The notes: generated by a model from the letters alone, not told the origin. Positions 43,120 to 54,903 are shown, numbered from the stretch's first letter. The stretch is 64,000 nucleotides of DNA from Phytopythium helicoides (GCA_024867545.1 JANFNE010000028.1:248001-312000), one strand, 5' to 3'. Numbers and translations are program-made.

Positions 43120-46100
43120 TCAGAACGGCACGGGTGCGATCTCTTCTTCGTCCACCAGCAGCGAGTAGCTGTAGAACTGCAAGTACTGCGAGAAGAAGGC
43201 GCCCTCGAGCGAGATCAGCACCTTGATTGTGCGGTTCTCCCACGTGAACGCAAACTCGCTGCCAGAATCCCACAACATGTCCGTCACGCTGCGGTTCTGC
43301 AGCAGCACCTGACCGTCAAACAAAATTGAGCGGAATCCGCCGCGCAGACCGTGCTGCAGCTCGACACAGTGCTTGTCCTCGGGGCCGTTCACCTCAAAGA
43401 TCCACCACACTTGCTTCCAAGGGAATGTAAACATGAGCGCACTTGCAGAGTGCTTGATTTCCTCCAGCGTGCACTTCCACTCAGTCCGGCCGTTGTCCAG
43501 CACCACGATGCCGCGCCGAGAGAGTGGCACATTGTCGCGGCCTTGAGACGACGTCGCTAGGATGTTCCGGGCCGCAAAGATTTCTGACTGCAGCACAGTC
43601 TCGTCGGCCAATATCGTCCGGCACGTCTCGTCCGGAACCTTGAACCATGTACGATTCGGGAAGCCGATGCTCACCCAGCTTGGCGGCATCGTGTACAAAT
43701 TGTACAGATCCTCGGACAGGCGGACGATAGTTGCCTTGCCTTGGCTGGGATTGACTCCGTCTGTTTCACTCACAGTGCTCCGCCTTCTTCGGCCACCGCT
43801 ACTGTTGCTTGCAGTGCTTTGTTCTGCAGAGGGAATGTCCAGTGCAACCCAGCCTTTCTCTTTGGAAAGCCGGACAAACACTTCCTGGCTACGCGGCAGC
43901 TTGTACTCCATCTCGGCTGCAAACACGGCTCCGGAGTATAGATACCGCACGATCTCGCTGTTTGGCTCTGGCGATAATAGGACCTCCTTCTTCTCACACA
44001 CCACGCGGTAATAGAACTTGCCGTTTTTCTGCTCGGGATCCTCGTCCACGGCTTCAAGTACACGATCCCCGCTAAGAGTCTTGTCAAACAGCCAGCCACC
44101 ATTTACATTGCTGCTGCCACCATGCCGAGCGCCGTTTTGGGCCATCTTGACATATGTGATTGCGCTTCCTGGAGGTGTGTACTGCAGAGAGCTCTCAAAT
44201 ACCGTTCCAGCGGGGATTGGTGGCATTCCAGGCAGGCGAGGGCACTCAAAGTCTGGCGCAGACCGAAGATGCACAGGCACCATGACACGATAGAGCTTCA
44301 GCACGTCGCGTGTTACAGCAAATCCCTGAACCTGCTCCAGCACGAGGTGGTACGGAGGTCGGAGCTGTCTCTCGCAGATCCATCCTGCGTCGTGACGCAG
44401 TTTTACGAAGCCGATTTCTGGGATGGGGACTTGATCAGAGGCAGCATCTCCACCAGGCGACGCACTCCTTAACGATGCCGAAGAGGCAGGAACCAGGCGC
44501 TCACTGCACTCTATTAGTGTGTCCTTGAGTCTCTTCCGATTTGAGGAAGGCGGGGTTGAACCACTCCGCTTGCCCGATGATCCACCTGGTGTCGGGAGCA
44601 CTAGCACGTCTTCAAGAACGCGGTAAAAGAGGCGTTCAACTTGTCGAGCGAGTGGTTTTGCCATAGGCTCCAGCACGACTTGGCCATCCATAGTCGTCTC
44701 GAAAATCCAACCGCCATGGCACGACGTGGGAGCTGGAGGGAATGAAGAGTCGACAAGCGCAGAGTCAGTGGCTTCTTGGTCAGAGTCGCTGTTCGGAGCC
44801 GCAGCGCTCGGTTCACTTTCTTCGTCGCCGGCGGATGTGTTTTCATCTCCCGCACCGGGCAACTCAATCACACGATTGCTTCCCCTTTCATTCATCACTT
44901 TCTTGACAGGGCTGTACGTCCCAGGCGGGCTGCCCCGCCAGCAACCGCACCGCACATTCTTGTCCTTGCAAACGCGCACATACGTCACTTTACTGCCAGG
45001 AGGCGTAAATCTTTGAGAGGCTTCAACGATCGAGTGAAGCTTAAAGCCCTTGCCGGATCGCTGCGCCATGATGTTTGGAGCGACGCGGATCCCAACTGGG
45101 ATCTTCACGACGTAGTAGAACTGCCCGTACTCAATGTCTGGAATGTTCGCGAGCTTCTCGAGCACTCGAATGCCAGAGTTGAGGGTCTCGAAGAGCCAGC
45201 CGTCCTCATACGCAAGCTTCACGAACGTCACACCGCTCTGTGGACAGCGGTACGTGCGATGGCACTCGATAATCTCCTCTGCGTTTTTGAAGAGTTGCCT
45301 CGAGATGACGGGGGCCAACAGGTCGGGTCCCTTGCGTAGCTCAATGGGTACTAGCACGCGATAGTAGAAGCGTCCCGAGTTCTCGACCGGCTTCTCGGAC
45401 TCCGGTAGCGCCTCCAGGAAGAACACTTCGACCGCGGGGGCATGCATCGCGTGCTCGCCAATGCTGTTGCTGCGGCCGCTCGATGTGAGGCTGTTCCGGC
45501 GACTGGTCGAGAGGAACGAGTGCGTCGGCGTCTGGCCCGTGTCCTTGCGCTCCTTGGTGGACAGCATCATGTACGCGTGGTCTACGTGTGCGAGCTGGAT
45601 GAACCACGTGGGGATGTTGTTCGGGCCCAAACAGGCACTGCAGCCGTCCGCTGCTCTCGACGACCTCCTCTGGCATCTTCAAGACGTTGTACGTCGCTGC
45701 AGACACAGCACCACCACCGTCAGCAGCCTCCCATCGCTCCTCGTCGCGCGAATCCTCTCACCGCGTCGGTCCTGCGGCTGCACGTGCGAGCCTCCGTGGC
45801 GACTCCTCCCCGCCGAGCTCGCGGACGATCCCGAGCTCGCCGACTGCGCCGAGGAGCCCGATCTCCCCGTGGCTGGCTTGGTTATCTCCTCGATGCGCAC
45901 GACCTTGTAGTCGCTCTCGGCCAGCGACACTGGCGCCTGCAGCACCTCCGCGCCGTTCCGCGCCTCCGCGTGCGCCGCGTGCGCGCCAAAGTCGATCGAG
46001 AAGAGCTTGGCCTCGCGCAGCACGCGGTAGAAGCGCCGCTCGGGGATCAGCGCGTTGCGCAGCAGCTGCGCCGCCTGCGCGCCCGCCGCCGCGTCTGCCG

Positions 46101-46203
46101 GCTGCTCCCGCGTCGCCACCGACGGCTGAGGAATCAGCCGAGCGAAAACGGCGCCAGGGGCCTCGGGCGCGCCCGCCGCGCCGCGCCGACCCTCGCCCGC
46201 CAT
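43120..46203 (-). CDS. SH3-like repeat protein with C-terminal FAIM-like domain
   Basis: Exon 1 is 45762-46203 (MAGEGRRG), then a 65-bp GT-AG intron and exon 2 43120-45696, about 1005 residues. A GGG run near 45633 carries one extra base; without it CLFG joins PNNIPTWFIQ. The body is a string of about five degenerate modules, each with FYYRV, a Pro/charged stretch, YTPPGSAITYVK and GWLFE...VLE, reading like bacterial SH3b or SH3-like barrels. The last 110 residues (CVELQHGLRGGFRSILFDGQVL ending in LLVDEEE) resemble the FAIM1 beta fold. No signal peptide is seen, so it is probably a cytosolic scaffold. It is divergent from RLK1, and a remnant of its exon 1 lies between RLK1 and RLK2. Confidence 0.72.
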
Positions 46204-46703
46204 GCTGAAACCTATTTGGAGGTGGCGGGGGTTCTTTCGGCGACGTCCCGCTTTGCCAGCTGAATATGCGGTTGTGCAGGTCGAAGAGACTGCGACGTGT
46301 GAGACCGACCGAGGACTTGACCTTGATTGTTGGGGCGACGATCACAGCCGGGGAGAGAGTGTAATGACGATGCGATTGTCAGATGACGAATTGAGCCCGT
46401 GCAAGCTGGTTGCGAGTCTGTTCTGGGCCGTCCTCTGCACTCGCACCACCATGGTCATAATGATACCAACCGCCGCGTTCGAGTGAACACAGGTGGTTGG
46501 ACACGCAAGAGGCGAGCTTCAGATGGTGCCAACCCGCTTCAGATGGTTGGATAGCGATATCAGAACACGACGATTCATCGTCAACGAGGCGCCTAAGGAT
46601 GACATTGTCCTCGACGTCCTCACTACCATCGTCGGGATCATTTTCATTTCTCGATTTTCCCACCAAGCCTCAAGTCAACTGAAGAACCTTGCCACCCTCA
46701 AGA
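46204..46703. promoter_or_regulatory. Divergent promoter of SH3/FAIM gene and RLK1
   Basis: 500 bp. From 46322 onward it is part of the RLK1/RLK2 duplication and is nearly identical to 50531-50912, so both receptors keep the same proximal promoter. Confidence 0.5.
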
Positions 46704-49584
46704 ATGAGGTGGCCGCTTCTCCTCGTGTCGACTCTGTCGACAGTCGGACTGGCAAAAGGCGAACTCCCCTCCCCCGACTCGTTCTTCAGCTTCGATGGCA
46801 CCACTTCCGACCTCTCGCAGCAACTCTACCGTCGCCATCTCGCTGGAGAGGATGTCGACCAAGTCGAGGTCATGGAAGACGACGTACCCAAGAACATCCA
46901 GTCTCGACTGACCGATGCCAACATCACCACATTCAGCTCGCTCCCCGGTATCGTTCAGCGTGCACTGCTGTGGGACTCTGGATATGTTTTCGGAGCGGAT
47001 GGGTCGCTGAAGCAAGTCTGGCCACTGGATAACCACCCCATGAACAACATTGCTGTCCCGTACAGTGACTTCTTGGAGTCGGGGTGTACAGCTAAGGATT
47101 GCAACCAGACCGATGGGAAACTGGCTTTGAGCAACCATTTCTGCAGCGGCACGCAAATGCTGTCGGTGTCACGGTGTGTTGTTGAAGATGACGATGGAGA
47201 GCCGAAGAACACCACGATGTGGGCGACTGGAGGCAACGATACGATGATCCCTGAGCTTCGACTGCTCAAGCACGAATGGGAGCACTACCTTGTTTTCTCG
47301 ATCAACACACTGTCAGCAGATGCTGAGCCGGGGTATGATCAGTGTCCGAGCGGAGGCTTCGGCTCGGTTGTTATCCCGTGCCATCCCAAAAGCACGTATC
47401 CGAGTGCCGATGACCTCGTTCCTCCGGAACCGACGGCGTGGGTCGACGAGTGGCTTCTGAACTTATTTTCGAATGCAACAGAATCGGTCAACGCATCGAC
47501 ATCGACTGATAGCTCTGAGAATTCCAACGACACCATTACAGTCGAGGTGACTCCAGCTAAAGGCATGTTTGACTCACGAAGCACGAATTCGGATATTGCT
47601 CGACAACTTTATGATCGATACCAAGCTGGTGACATAGTTGATCCGTTCGAAGTCGACAAAGTGCCAGATCGAGTGCTTCAGCGACTCAAGGATTTGGATG
47701 TGACTTATGAGAACATTGATCCGATTGCTCAGCGCGCACTGTTGTGGGATTCGGGTTATGCCATCACTGATCTTGGTATAGTGAAACAAGTGTGGTTGCT
47801 CCCAGAACGCATGAGTGGCGAGAGTTCGTCCATGGCACATATCGGTGTGTCCCTTGATGAATACACAGGCACCTCAAAGTGTACGCCGCTCAATTGCACA
47901 CAGCCTGACGGAAACATCGCATACGCCACTTTGTCTTGCAACGGCGTGCAAATGTTACGCTCCGCGAAGTGTGTGATGGAGGACTTACATAATGGTGACA
48001 TCACTCCATCAGTACCGTGGAACACAGGTGGAAACCCGAATGATGCAATTCCCGAAATTCGTGCCAAAATGCACAACTGGATCGAGCAAAAAACTCCGTA
48101 CCTAGTTTACGCTGTTCACACGATTGCGAGGAGAGTTGAACCGAATTATGGCGAATGGTGCCCAGCAGAGAACGATGGATACGGAGCTCTGACAATACCC
48201 TGCCATCCGCTGAGCACGCTTGGAACAGTCTTGAACGCCAACAAAGTTGAGCCAACTCCTTCCGAATGGGTGGACACGTGGATGAAAGAGTTCCAGACTG
48301 AAGACCAACGATCGAAAACCGCGATAAGTACCTACATCGGAGTATCAGTTGGAAGTGTTGCAGCGGTTGTACTCTTGATTGCGGGGTGCATCTACTACAG
48401 ACGTCGAAGAGAAAATGGTCTCCTCAACATTTCTAACGAAGACAACGGCGACCGACTTTTCGACTATGTTGGAATGGCGCAGTGTGACCGTGGCGACGGT
48501 AGCACTCGGCCCACGGCGTCAACTCGTCATAGTCTGGATTATCGACCGTCGCATCCTAGCCTTGGAAATGCGAATGACATGGAAAACGGCAGCAGTACCG
48601 GATTACAGCTTCTCCCCATTCTCCGTGACGACCCAAACCTCACCAACAAGCGGATTCCATACAAAAGCCTCGACTTCAAGCGCATGTTGTCAAACGGATC
48701 GTTCGGAGAAGTGTGGCTGTGCAACCTCACCACGAACGGAGGCTCACAAGAAGTGGCTGTCAAGCGATTGATTGAAGGGAAAACGCACAACTTTGAAGCG
48801 GTTCAAGATTTTGCAAATGAAATCCAGTTGTCTGCGAGCCTACGCCACCCGAATATCGTGGAGTTCCTCGGTGTTGCCTGGTCCACTCTCAGCAATCTAG
48901 TGCTTGTGATGGAGTTTCTACCAACAGGAGATCTGCTCGACTACTTGTCCAAGGACGGTGACATTATCACATGGTACCAAGGCAAGGGTAATATCGTTGC
49001 CGGCATCACACAAGCCATCGACTACCTGCACAGTCTCGACCCTCCTCTTATTCACCGTGATATCAAGTCCAAGAACGTACTGCTGACTCAATATCTGTCT
49101 CCGAAGATCGTCGACTTTGGTGTCACTCGGCGACGTGTCGAGGAGACCATGACTGCAGGAGTCGGGACGCCGTACTGGACGGCGCCAGAGGTACTCAGCG
49201 GTCATCGGTACACGGAGCAGAGCGACATCTACTCGTTCGGGGTGTTGCTCTCGGAGATCGACACCCGCAAACTTCCGTATCACGACGCGATGGGACCAAC
49301 CGGAGCGAAGCTGAAGCCATTCCAGGTTTTGGACGGCGTCATGAGCGGCAGCCTTCGGCCAAGTTTCCGTGAAGACTGTCCGACTCACGTCCGCCACGTG
49401 GGAATCGCTTGTATGGAGCACGATCCAAGCCGTCGTCCATCAGCGAAGCAGCTGGTGGAGATCCTTGCTGGTTAGAAGAAGTCTACAAGTGCCACGTAGA
49501 CTGTCAGTGCATGTGGATCAAGAGTTGGATGACTGCAGTCGCTGTGTGTATGTATATGTTAGATGATGATCAATGCAATCGAAG
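46322..49584 (+). repeat. Tandem duplication unit, copy 1 (RLK1)
   Basis: Nearly identical to 50531-53757, with 4209-bp spacing at the 5' end. It covers about 380 bp of promoter, the gene and about 110 bp after the stop. Lengths differ by 36 bp because of a linker indel near 47465-47530. Identity breaks sharply at both ends (CTTGATTGTTGG start, CAATCGAAGT end). Confidence 0.9.
46704..49475 (+). CDS. Receptor-like TKL kinase 1 with two six-Cys ectodomain modules
   Basis: 923 residues from ATG 46704 (MRWPLLLVSTLSTVGLAKG, a signal peptide); the frame also opens 15 bp earlier but without ATG. Two ectodomain modules follow, about 30-265 and 290-515. Each has a QRALLWDSGY block, a C-x4-C-x13-C-x10-C cluster and a C-x11/13-C pair ending IPCHP. 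One membrane span (about 541-563, GSVAAVVLLIAGCIYY) ends in RRRR. The kinase (about 655-920) has NGSFGEVW, VAVKRL, HRDIKSKNVLL, DFGVTRR and APEVL, all catalytic residues present, of the TKL type. The module matches no family I know. A cell-surface sensor is inferred; the ligand is unknown. Confidence 0.88.
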   Translation: MRWPLLLVSTLSTVGLAKGELPSPDSFFSFDGTTSDLSQQLYRRHLAGEDVDQVEVMEDDVPKNIQSRLTDANITTFSSLPGIVQRALLWDSGYVFGADGSLKQVWPLDNHPMNNIAVPYSDFLESGCTAKDCNQTDGKLALSNHFCSGTQMLSVSRCVVEDDDGEPKNTTMWATGGNDTMIPELRLLKHEWEHYLVFSINTLSADAEPGYDQCPSGGFGSVVIPCHPKSTYPSADDLVPPEPTAWVDEWLLNLFSNATESVNASTSTDSSENSNDTITVEVTPAKGMFDSRSTNSDIARQLYDRYQAGDIVDPFEVDKVPDRVLQRLKDLDVTYENIDPIAQRALLWDSGYAITDLGIVKQVWLLPERMSGESSSMAHIGVSLDEYTGTSKCTPLNCTQPDGNIAYATLSCNGVQMLRSAKCVMEDLHNGDITPSVPWNTGGNPNDAIPEIRAKMHNWIEQKTPYLVYAVHTIARRVEPNYGEWCPAENDGYGALTIPCHPLSTLGTVLNANKVEPTPSEWVDTWMKEFQTEDQRSKTAISTYIGVSVGSVAAVVLLIAGCIYYRRRRENGLLNISNEDNGDRLFDYVGMAQCDRGDGSTRPTASTRHSLDYRPSHPSLGNANDMENGSSTGLQLLPILRDDPNLTNKRIPYKSLDFKRMLSNGSFGEVWLCNLTTNGGSQEVAVKRLIEGKTHNFEAVQDFANEIQLSASLRHPNIVEFLGVAWSTLSNLVLVMEFLPTGDLLDYLSKDGDIITWYQGKGNIVAGITQAIDYLHSLDPPLIHRDIKSKNVLLTQYLSPKIVDFGVTRRRVEETMTAGVGTPYWTAPEVLSGHRYTEQSDIYSFGVLLSEIDTRKLPYHDAMGPTGAKLKPFQVLDGVMSGSLRPSFREDCPTHVRHVGIACMEHDPSRRPSAKQLVEILAG

Positions 49585-50912
49585 TGGCTACGATATCCAG
49601 AAGAGACCTGCGGCGGACTTGGTTGTCTCCTCGTCGCGGACTGTCGTGTAGTCACTTTCCGCCAGCGAAACATTTGCCAAGTGCCTCTGCCAAGCCCACC
49701 ACCTCTCGGTGGTGCCCCTCCCCCACTATGCTCCATTGTGGTGAAATCTATTAGGATCACTTACAGCCAACTGTCCGCTCGAGTGCTGGACGAGTTCGCG
49801 TGCAGACTAGCTATCGTAGTAGTAAAGGATGACTACGCGCGCCAGCATTGCCAATGAACGTGTAGCAGAGAGCACAATATGAATCACCAACGTGAATTGT
49901 TTCGGCAAGCGGCGATGGAGGAGAGGTGCGTAAGCCTGGCGAACCTTGTCTTCGCCAAGGAGCGACGGTTGTGACGTGAGACGTCGAAAACTTCGTAGAT
50001 AGCGGCTTAGGTCAAAAATTGCTAGGGAAAGCATCCGTCCGCATTGTCCAGGGAAGCGGTGTCAGCAACAGTGTCAGTAGCGAGGTGTTGTTGCAGAGCG
50101 GATCATCATCAGTGGCGGTGTGTAGTGCAAATGTCATGAGCAGTGACTTGACGCGATACCACAGCAGAAGTGGAGCGTCCGGCGACGTAAGGCATGCTAC
50201 AACGACCAGTAGGACGCAGCCTTACCACGAAAGCTGGCCTTTGCGAGAAGCGACGGAGGCGACGTGTTTGTGATGATCGGAAGTAGCTGCAGCTGCCTCC
50301 ATGCCGGATCGGTATTCTTGTCTAGGGATACGGGTAGTGAAGGTGCGAACACAACAGGGACAACGAGTATGGTGACGACGAGCACCGGTATTCGCAAGCC
50401 AAAAATGCCGAACCACCAGTTCGAATGGCTGCATGGTCGATTCTTGCGTACACAAAGGATTTCACCGGGAATCGCACGGCAGCAGTGGTTGTTTCCGCGT
50501 CTGGGACGTATGGTAATCTCGCGACCAGAACTTGATTGTTGGAGTGATGATCACAGCCGGGAAGAGAGTGTAATGACGATGCGATTGTCAGATGACGAAT
50601 TGAGCCCGTGCAAGCTGGTTGCGAGTCTGTTCTGGGCCGTCCTCTGCACTCGCATCACCATGGTCACCATGATACCAACCGCCGCGCTCGAGTGAACACA
50701 GGTGGTTGGACACGCAAGAGGCGAGCTTCAGATGGTGCCAACCCGCTTCAGATGGTTGGATAGCGATATCAGAACACGACGATTCATCGTCAACGAGGCG
50801 CCTAAGGACGACATTGTCCTCGACGTCCTCACTACCATCGTCGGGATCATTTTCATTTCTCGATTTTCCCACCAAGCCTCAAGTCAACTGAAGAACCTTG
50901 CCACCCTCAAGA
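49476..50912. other. RLK1-RLK2 spacer with gene remnant
   Basis: 1.4 kb. The first 110 bp and last 380 bp belong to the duplication. Between lies a degenerate piece of the SH3/FAIM gene (49605-49690) and about 800 bp in which I recognise nothing. Confidence 0.55.
49605..49690 (-). pseudogene. Remnant of SH3/FAIM gene exon 1
   Basis: The minus strand encodes VSLAESDY, two changes, VR, then EE-TK with flanking matches, aligning with VSLAESDYKVVRIEEITK of the intact gene (about 45870-45950). Upstream an ATG-led Gly/Pro-rich stretch (near 49733) may be the relic of the start. The middle of exon 1 is deleted and frames switch, so it cannot encode the protein. It lies in the same orientation relative to RLK2 as the intact gene does to RLK1. 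Confidence 0.65.
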
Positions 50913-53757
50913 ATGCGGTGGCCGCTTCTCCTCGTGTCGACTCTGTCGACAGTCGGACTGGCAAAAGGCGAACTCCCCTCCCCCGACTCGTTCTTCAGCT
51001 TCGATGGCACCACTTCCGACCTCTCGCAGCAACTCTACCGTCGCCATCTCGCTGGAGAGGATGTCGACCAAGTCGAGGTCATGGAAGACGACGTACCCAA
51101 GAGCATCCAGTCTCGACTGACCGATGCCAACATCACCACATTCAGCTCGCTCCCCGGTATCGTTCAGCGTGCACTGCTGTGGGACTCTGGATATGTTTTC
51201 GGAGCGGATGGGTCGCTGAAGCAAGTCTGGCCACTGGATAACCACTCCATGAACAACATCGCAGTTCCGTACAGTGACTTCTTGGAGTCGGGGTGTACAG
51301 CTAAGGATTGCAACCAGACTGATGGGAAACTGGCTTTGAGCAACCATTTCTGCAGCGGCACGCAAATGCTGTCGGTGTCACGGTGTGTTGTTGAAGATGA
51401 CGATGGAGAGCAGCAAGACATCGCAATGTGGGCGACTGGAGGCAGCGATACGATGATCCCTGAGCTTCGACTGCTCAAGCACGAATGGGAGCACTACCTT
51501 GTTTTCTCGATCAACACACTGTCAGCAGATGCTGAGCCGGGGTATGATCAGTGTCCGAGCGGAGGCTTCGGCTCGGTTGTTATCCCGTGCCATCCCAAAA
51601 GCAAGTATCCGAGTACCGATGACCTCGTTCCTCCGGAACCGACGGCGTGGGTCGACGAGTGGCTTCTGAACCTATCTTTGAATGGAACAGAGTTGATCAA
51701 CGACACCATTACAGTCGAGGTGACTCCAGCTAAAGGCATGTTTGACTCGCGAAGCACGAATTCGGATATTGCTCGACAGCTTTATGATCGATACCAAGCT
51801 GGTGGCATAGTTGATCCGTTCGAAGTTGACAAAGTGCCAGATCGAGTGCTTCAGCGACTCAAGGATTTGGATGTGACTTATGAGAACATTGATCCGATTG
51901 CTCAGCGCGCACTGTTGTGGGATTCGGGTTATGCCATCACTGGTCGTGGCGAAGTGAAACAAGTGTGGTTGCTCCAGAACGCATGAGTGGCGAGAGTTCG
52001 TCCATGGCACATATCGGTGTGTCCCTTGATGAATACATCAGCATATCGCAGTGCACAACTATCGACTGCCCACAACCTGACGGCAATCCTGCTTATTATA
52101 GTCAATATTGCAACGGGGTGCAAATGTTACTCTCAGTGAAATGTGTGATGGAGGACCCTCCTAACGAAGGTGATATCCACTCACCGATGTGGACTACGGG
52201 TGGCGACTCGGAAACAGCAAAACCTGAAGTTCGAGCAGTGATGCATAGCTGGGAGGATAACAATACCCCGAATCTTGTCACTGCTATCCACACATTCGCC
52301 ATACGCAAACAAGCAGCTTACGAAGAACAGTGCACAAAAGCAAACGAAGGATACGGAGCTCTGACAATACCCTGCCATCCGCTGAGCACGCTTGGAACAG
52401 TCTTGAACGCCAACAAAGTTGAGCCAACTCCTTCCGAATGGGTGGACACGTGGATGAAAGAGTTCCAGACTGAAGACCAACGATCGAAAACCGCGATAAG
52501 TACCTACATCGGAGTATCAGTTGGAAGTGTTGCAGCGGTTGTACTCTTGATTGCGGGGTGCATCTACTACAGACGTCGAAGAGAAAATGATCGCCTCAAC
52601 AATTCTAACGAAGACAACGGCGACCGACTTTTCGACTATGTTGGAATGGCGCAGTGTGACCGCGGCGATGATAGCACTCGGCCCACGGCGTCAACCTCGT
52701 CATAGTCTGGATTATCGATCGTCGCATCCTAGCCTTGGAAATGCGAATGACATGGAAAACGGCAGCAGTACCGGATTACAGCTTCTCCCCATTCTCCGTG
52801 ACGACCCAAACCTCGCCAACAAGCGGATTCCATACAAGAGCCTCGACTTCAAGCGCATGTTGTCAAACGGATCGTTCGGAGAAGTGTGGCTGTGCAACCT
52901 CACCACGAACGGAGGCTCACAAGAAGTGGCTGTCAAGCGATTGATTGAAGGGAAAACGCACAACTTTGAAGCGGTTCAAGATTTTGCAAATGAAATCCAG
53001 TTGTCTGCGAGCCTACGCCACCCGAACGTCGTGGAGTTCATCGGTGTTGCCTGGTCCACTCTCAGCAATCTGGTGCTTGTGATGGAGTTTCTACCAACAG
53101 GAGATCTGCTCGACTACTTGTCCAAGGACGGTGACATTATCACATGGTACCAAGGCAAGGGTAATATCGTTGCCGGCATCACACAAGCCATCAACTACCT
53201 GCACAGTCTCGACCCTCCTCTTATTCACCGTGATATCAAGTCCAAGAACGTACTGCTGACTCAATATCTGTCTCCGAAGATCGTCGACTTTGGTGTCACT
53301 CGGCGACGTGTCGAGGAGACCATGACTGCAGGAGTCGGGACGCCGTATTGGACGGCGCCAGAGGTACTCAGCGGTCATCGGTACACGGAGCAGAGCGACA
53401 TCTACTCGTTCGGGGTGTTGCTCTCGGAGATCGACACCCGCAAACTTCCGTATCACGACGCGATGGGACCAACCGGAGCGAAGCTGAAGCCATTCCAGGT
53501 TTTGGACGGCGTCATGAGCGGCAGCCTTCGGCCAAGTTTCCGTGAAGACTGTCCGACTCACGTCCGCCACGTGGGAATCGCTTGTATGGAGCACGATCCA
53601 AGCCGTCGTCCATCAGCGAAGCAGCTGGTGGAGATCCTTGCTGGTTAGAAGAAGTCTACAAGTGCCACGTAGACTGCCAGTGCATGTGGATCAAGAGTTG
53701 GATGACTGCAGTCGCTGTGTGTATGCATATGTTAGATGATGATCAATGCAATCGAAG
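50531..53757 (+). repeat. Tandem duplication unit, copy 2 (RLK2)
   Basis: Partner of 46322-49584. DNA is almost identical except for a block at about 52035-52350 that is strongly diverged, and a 36-bp deletion in the inter-module linker near 51675. Confidence 0.9.
50913..53648 (+). CDS. Receptor-like TKL kinase 2, tandem copy of RLK1, two frame breaks
   Basis: Same layout as RLK1: signal peptide from ATG 50913, two six-Cys modules, membrane span and TKL kinase with HRDIKSKNVLL and DFGVTRR. Compared with RLK1, one C is missing at 51974-51975 (CTCC for CTCCC) and one is added at 52695-52696 (AACC for AAC). The two compensate, and the sequence between them still aligns to RLK1 in its own frame. 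Module 1, membrane span and kinase are nearly identical to RLK1, while the Cys-bearing half of module 2 differs at roughly half its residues yet keeps every cysteine. That is the mark of a diversifying or converted ligand-binding face. If the indels are real, the gene is broken. Confidence 0.82.
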
Positions 53758-53778
53758 TAACTATCGTGCTCGACATGA

Positions 53779-54903
53779 CTACAGTTCGGTACGGTCGCCG
53801 GCGGGGATGGGAGCGGCACTAGGCTTCGGCTTGGGCTCATCGCCCATGTCGGCCGATATATCCATGTCTTGCATGACGCGCGTGAGGTTCTCTTGTTGTT
53901 GCTGACTCTTCTTAGCCTGCTGCTGCTTGATGCGGTCGAGCAGGTCGGGCAAGTACTCGGCCTCGTACTGCTTGGCAGCGCGGTCGATGGCCTCGAAGAA
54001 CTTGTCCATGCCCTCCCCCGTTGCCGCCGACACGCCGACGGACGACAGATTGTTGTAGAACTCGTCGAGCACGAGGCTGAGCGAGCGCGAGAGGCTGCCC
54101 ATGTAGCTGTCGTCCTGCACGTCGTCCAGCGCGTTCTGAAAGCCTCAAAGTCCGTCATCCACTCCTGCGCAAAGTCATGCCGCATCACGTCGATCTTGTT
54201 GAACACGACCACGAACGGCAGCTTGAGCTTGTACAGGATGCTGCACGCGTACAGCATGTTGGACATGAATGTATTGGGGCTCGCCGTGCGCGGCGTGTCC
54301 ACCACGTATACGATCACGCTCGGGAACGACGTGGCGAGCGACTCGGTGATGATGGCGCCCGACGCCGACCACGTGAAGGCCTCAATCTGTCCAGGCGTGT
54401 CCACTACCGCGTAGCTGTGTCCACCAACTCGCACCGTCAGCTCCTCCCATGCCAACCAACAGAAGAAAAAAAAAAAAAACAACGGCGAACGCACTCTAGC
54501 TCGCCGCTGCGCTTGGTGAGCAGGTCGATGACCTGGTCGAATCTCGTGGCGAAGAGGTTGAGCGAAGTCATGATGGCGCCGTTGGGCCCGAGCCCGTACT
54601 CGGTCATGACCTGCTTGTAGTCGACCGTGTCGCGGATGTCGATGTTGGCCGTGTACCCCGTCTTGCGCACCGCCGGGTCCAGGTTCACCACGTAGTTGCG
54701 CAGTCCGCGGTCCGCCGCGTACGTCGCGATGCGCTGCGCAGGCCGGCCGTCAGCGCTCCTGCATACTCAGCGCAAGTGTCTTTCGCGCCAGTCCGCACCT
54801 GCATGAGCGTCGTCTTTCCGCTGCCGGCCATGCCGATGACCAGCATCGTCACAGGCTTGGGGAACACCGCGGGCATCCCCGGCTCACGCGCCTGCCTCCT
54901 CAT
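53779..54903 (-). CDS. GPN1: GPN-loop GTPase 1
   Basis: Exons about 54799-54903, 54495-54733 and 53779-54443, with introns of 65 and about 51 bp. Motifs in order: P-loop [17 protein letters not shown], the family-defining GPNG ([11 protein letters not shown]), DTPGQIE and the NKID guanine-specificity motif in VVFNKIDV. It ends in a Gln-rich coiled tail. GPN1 acts with GPN3 in assembly and nuclear import of RNA polymerase II. Breaks: one G missing at the second donor (near 54494), one C missing near 54136 (EAF-QNALDD), and a possible one near 54890. A further ATG at 54994 opens a Pro/Ala-rich N-terminus (MEPAPSSTAAASDAQ) that would join only with that last change. Being essential, the gene is unlikely to be a pseudogene. 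Confidence 0.88.

Noticed and set aside
51974..52696. Programmed frameshifting in RLK2
   Set aside because: The two breaks are single-C changes relative to RLK1 with no slippery heptamer or conserved structure; RLK1 needs no shift.
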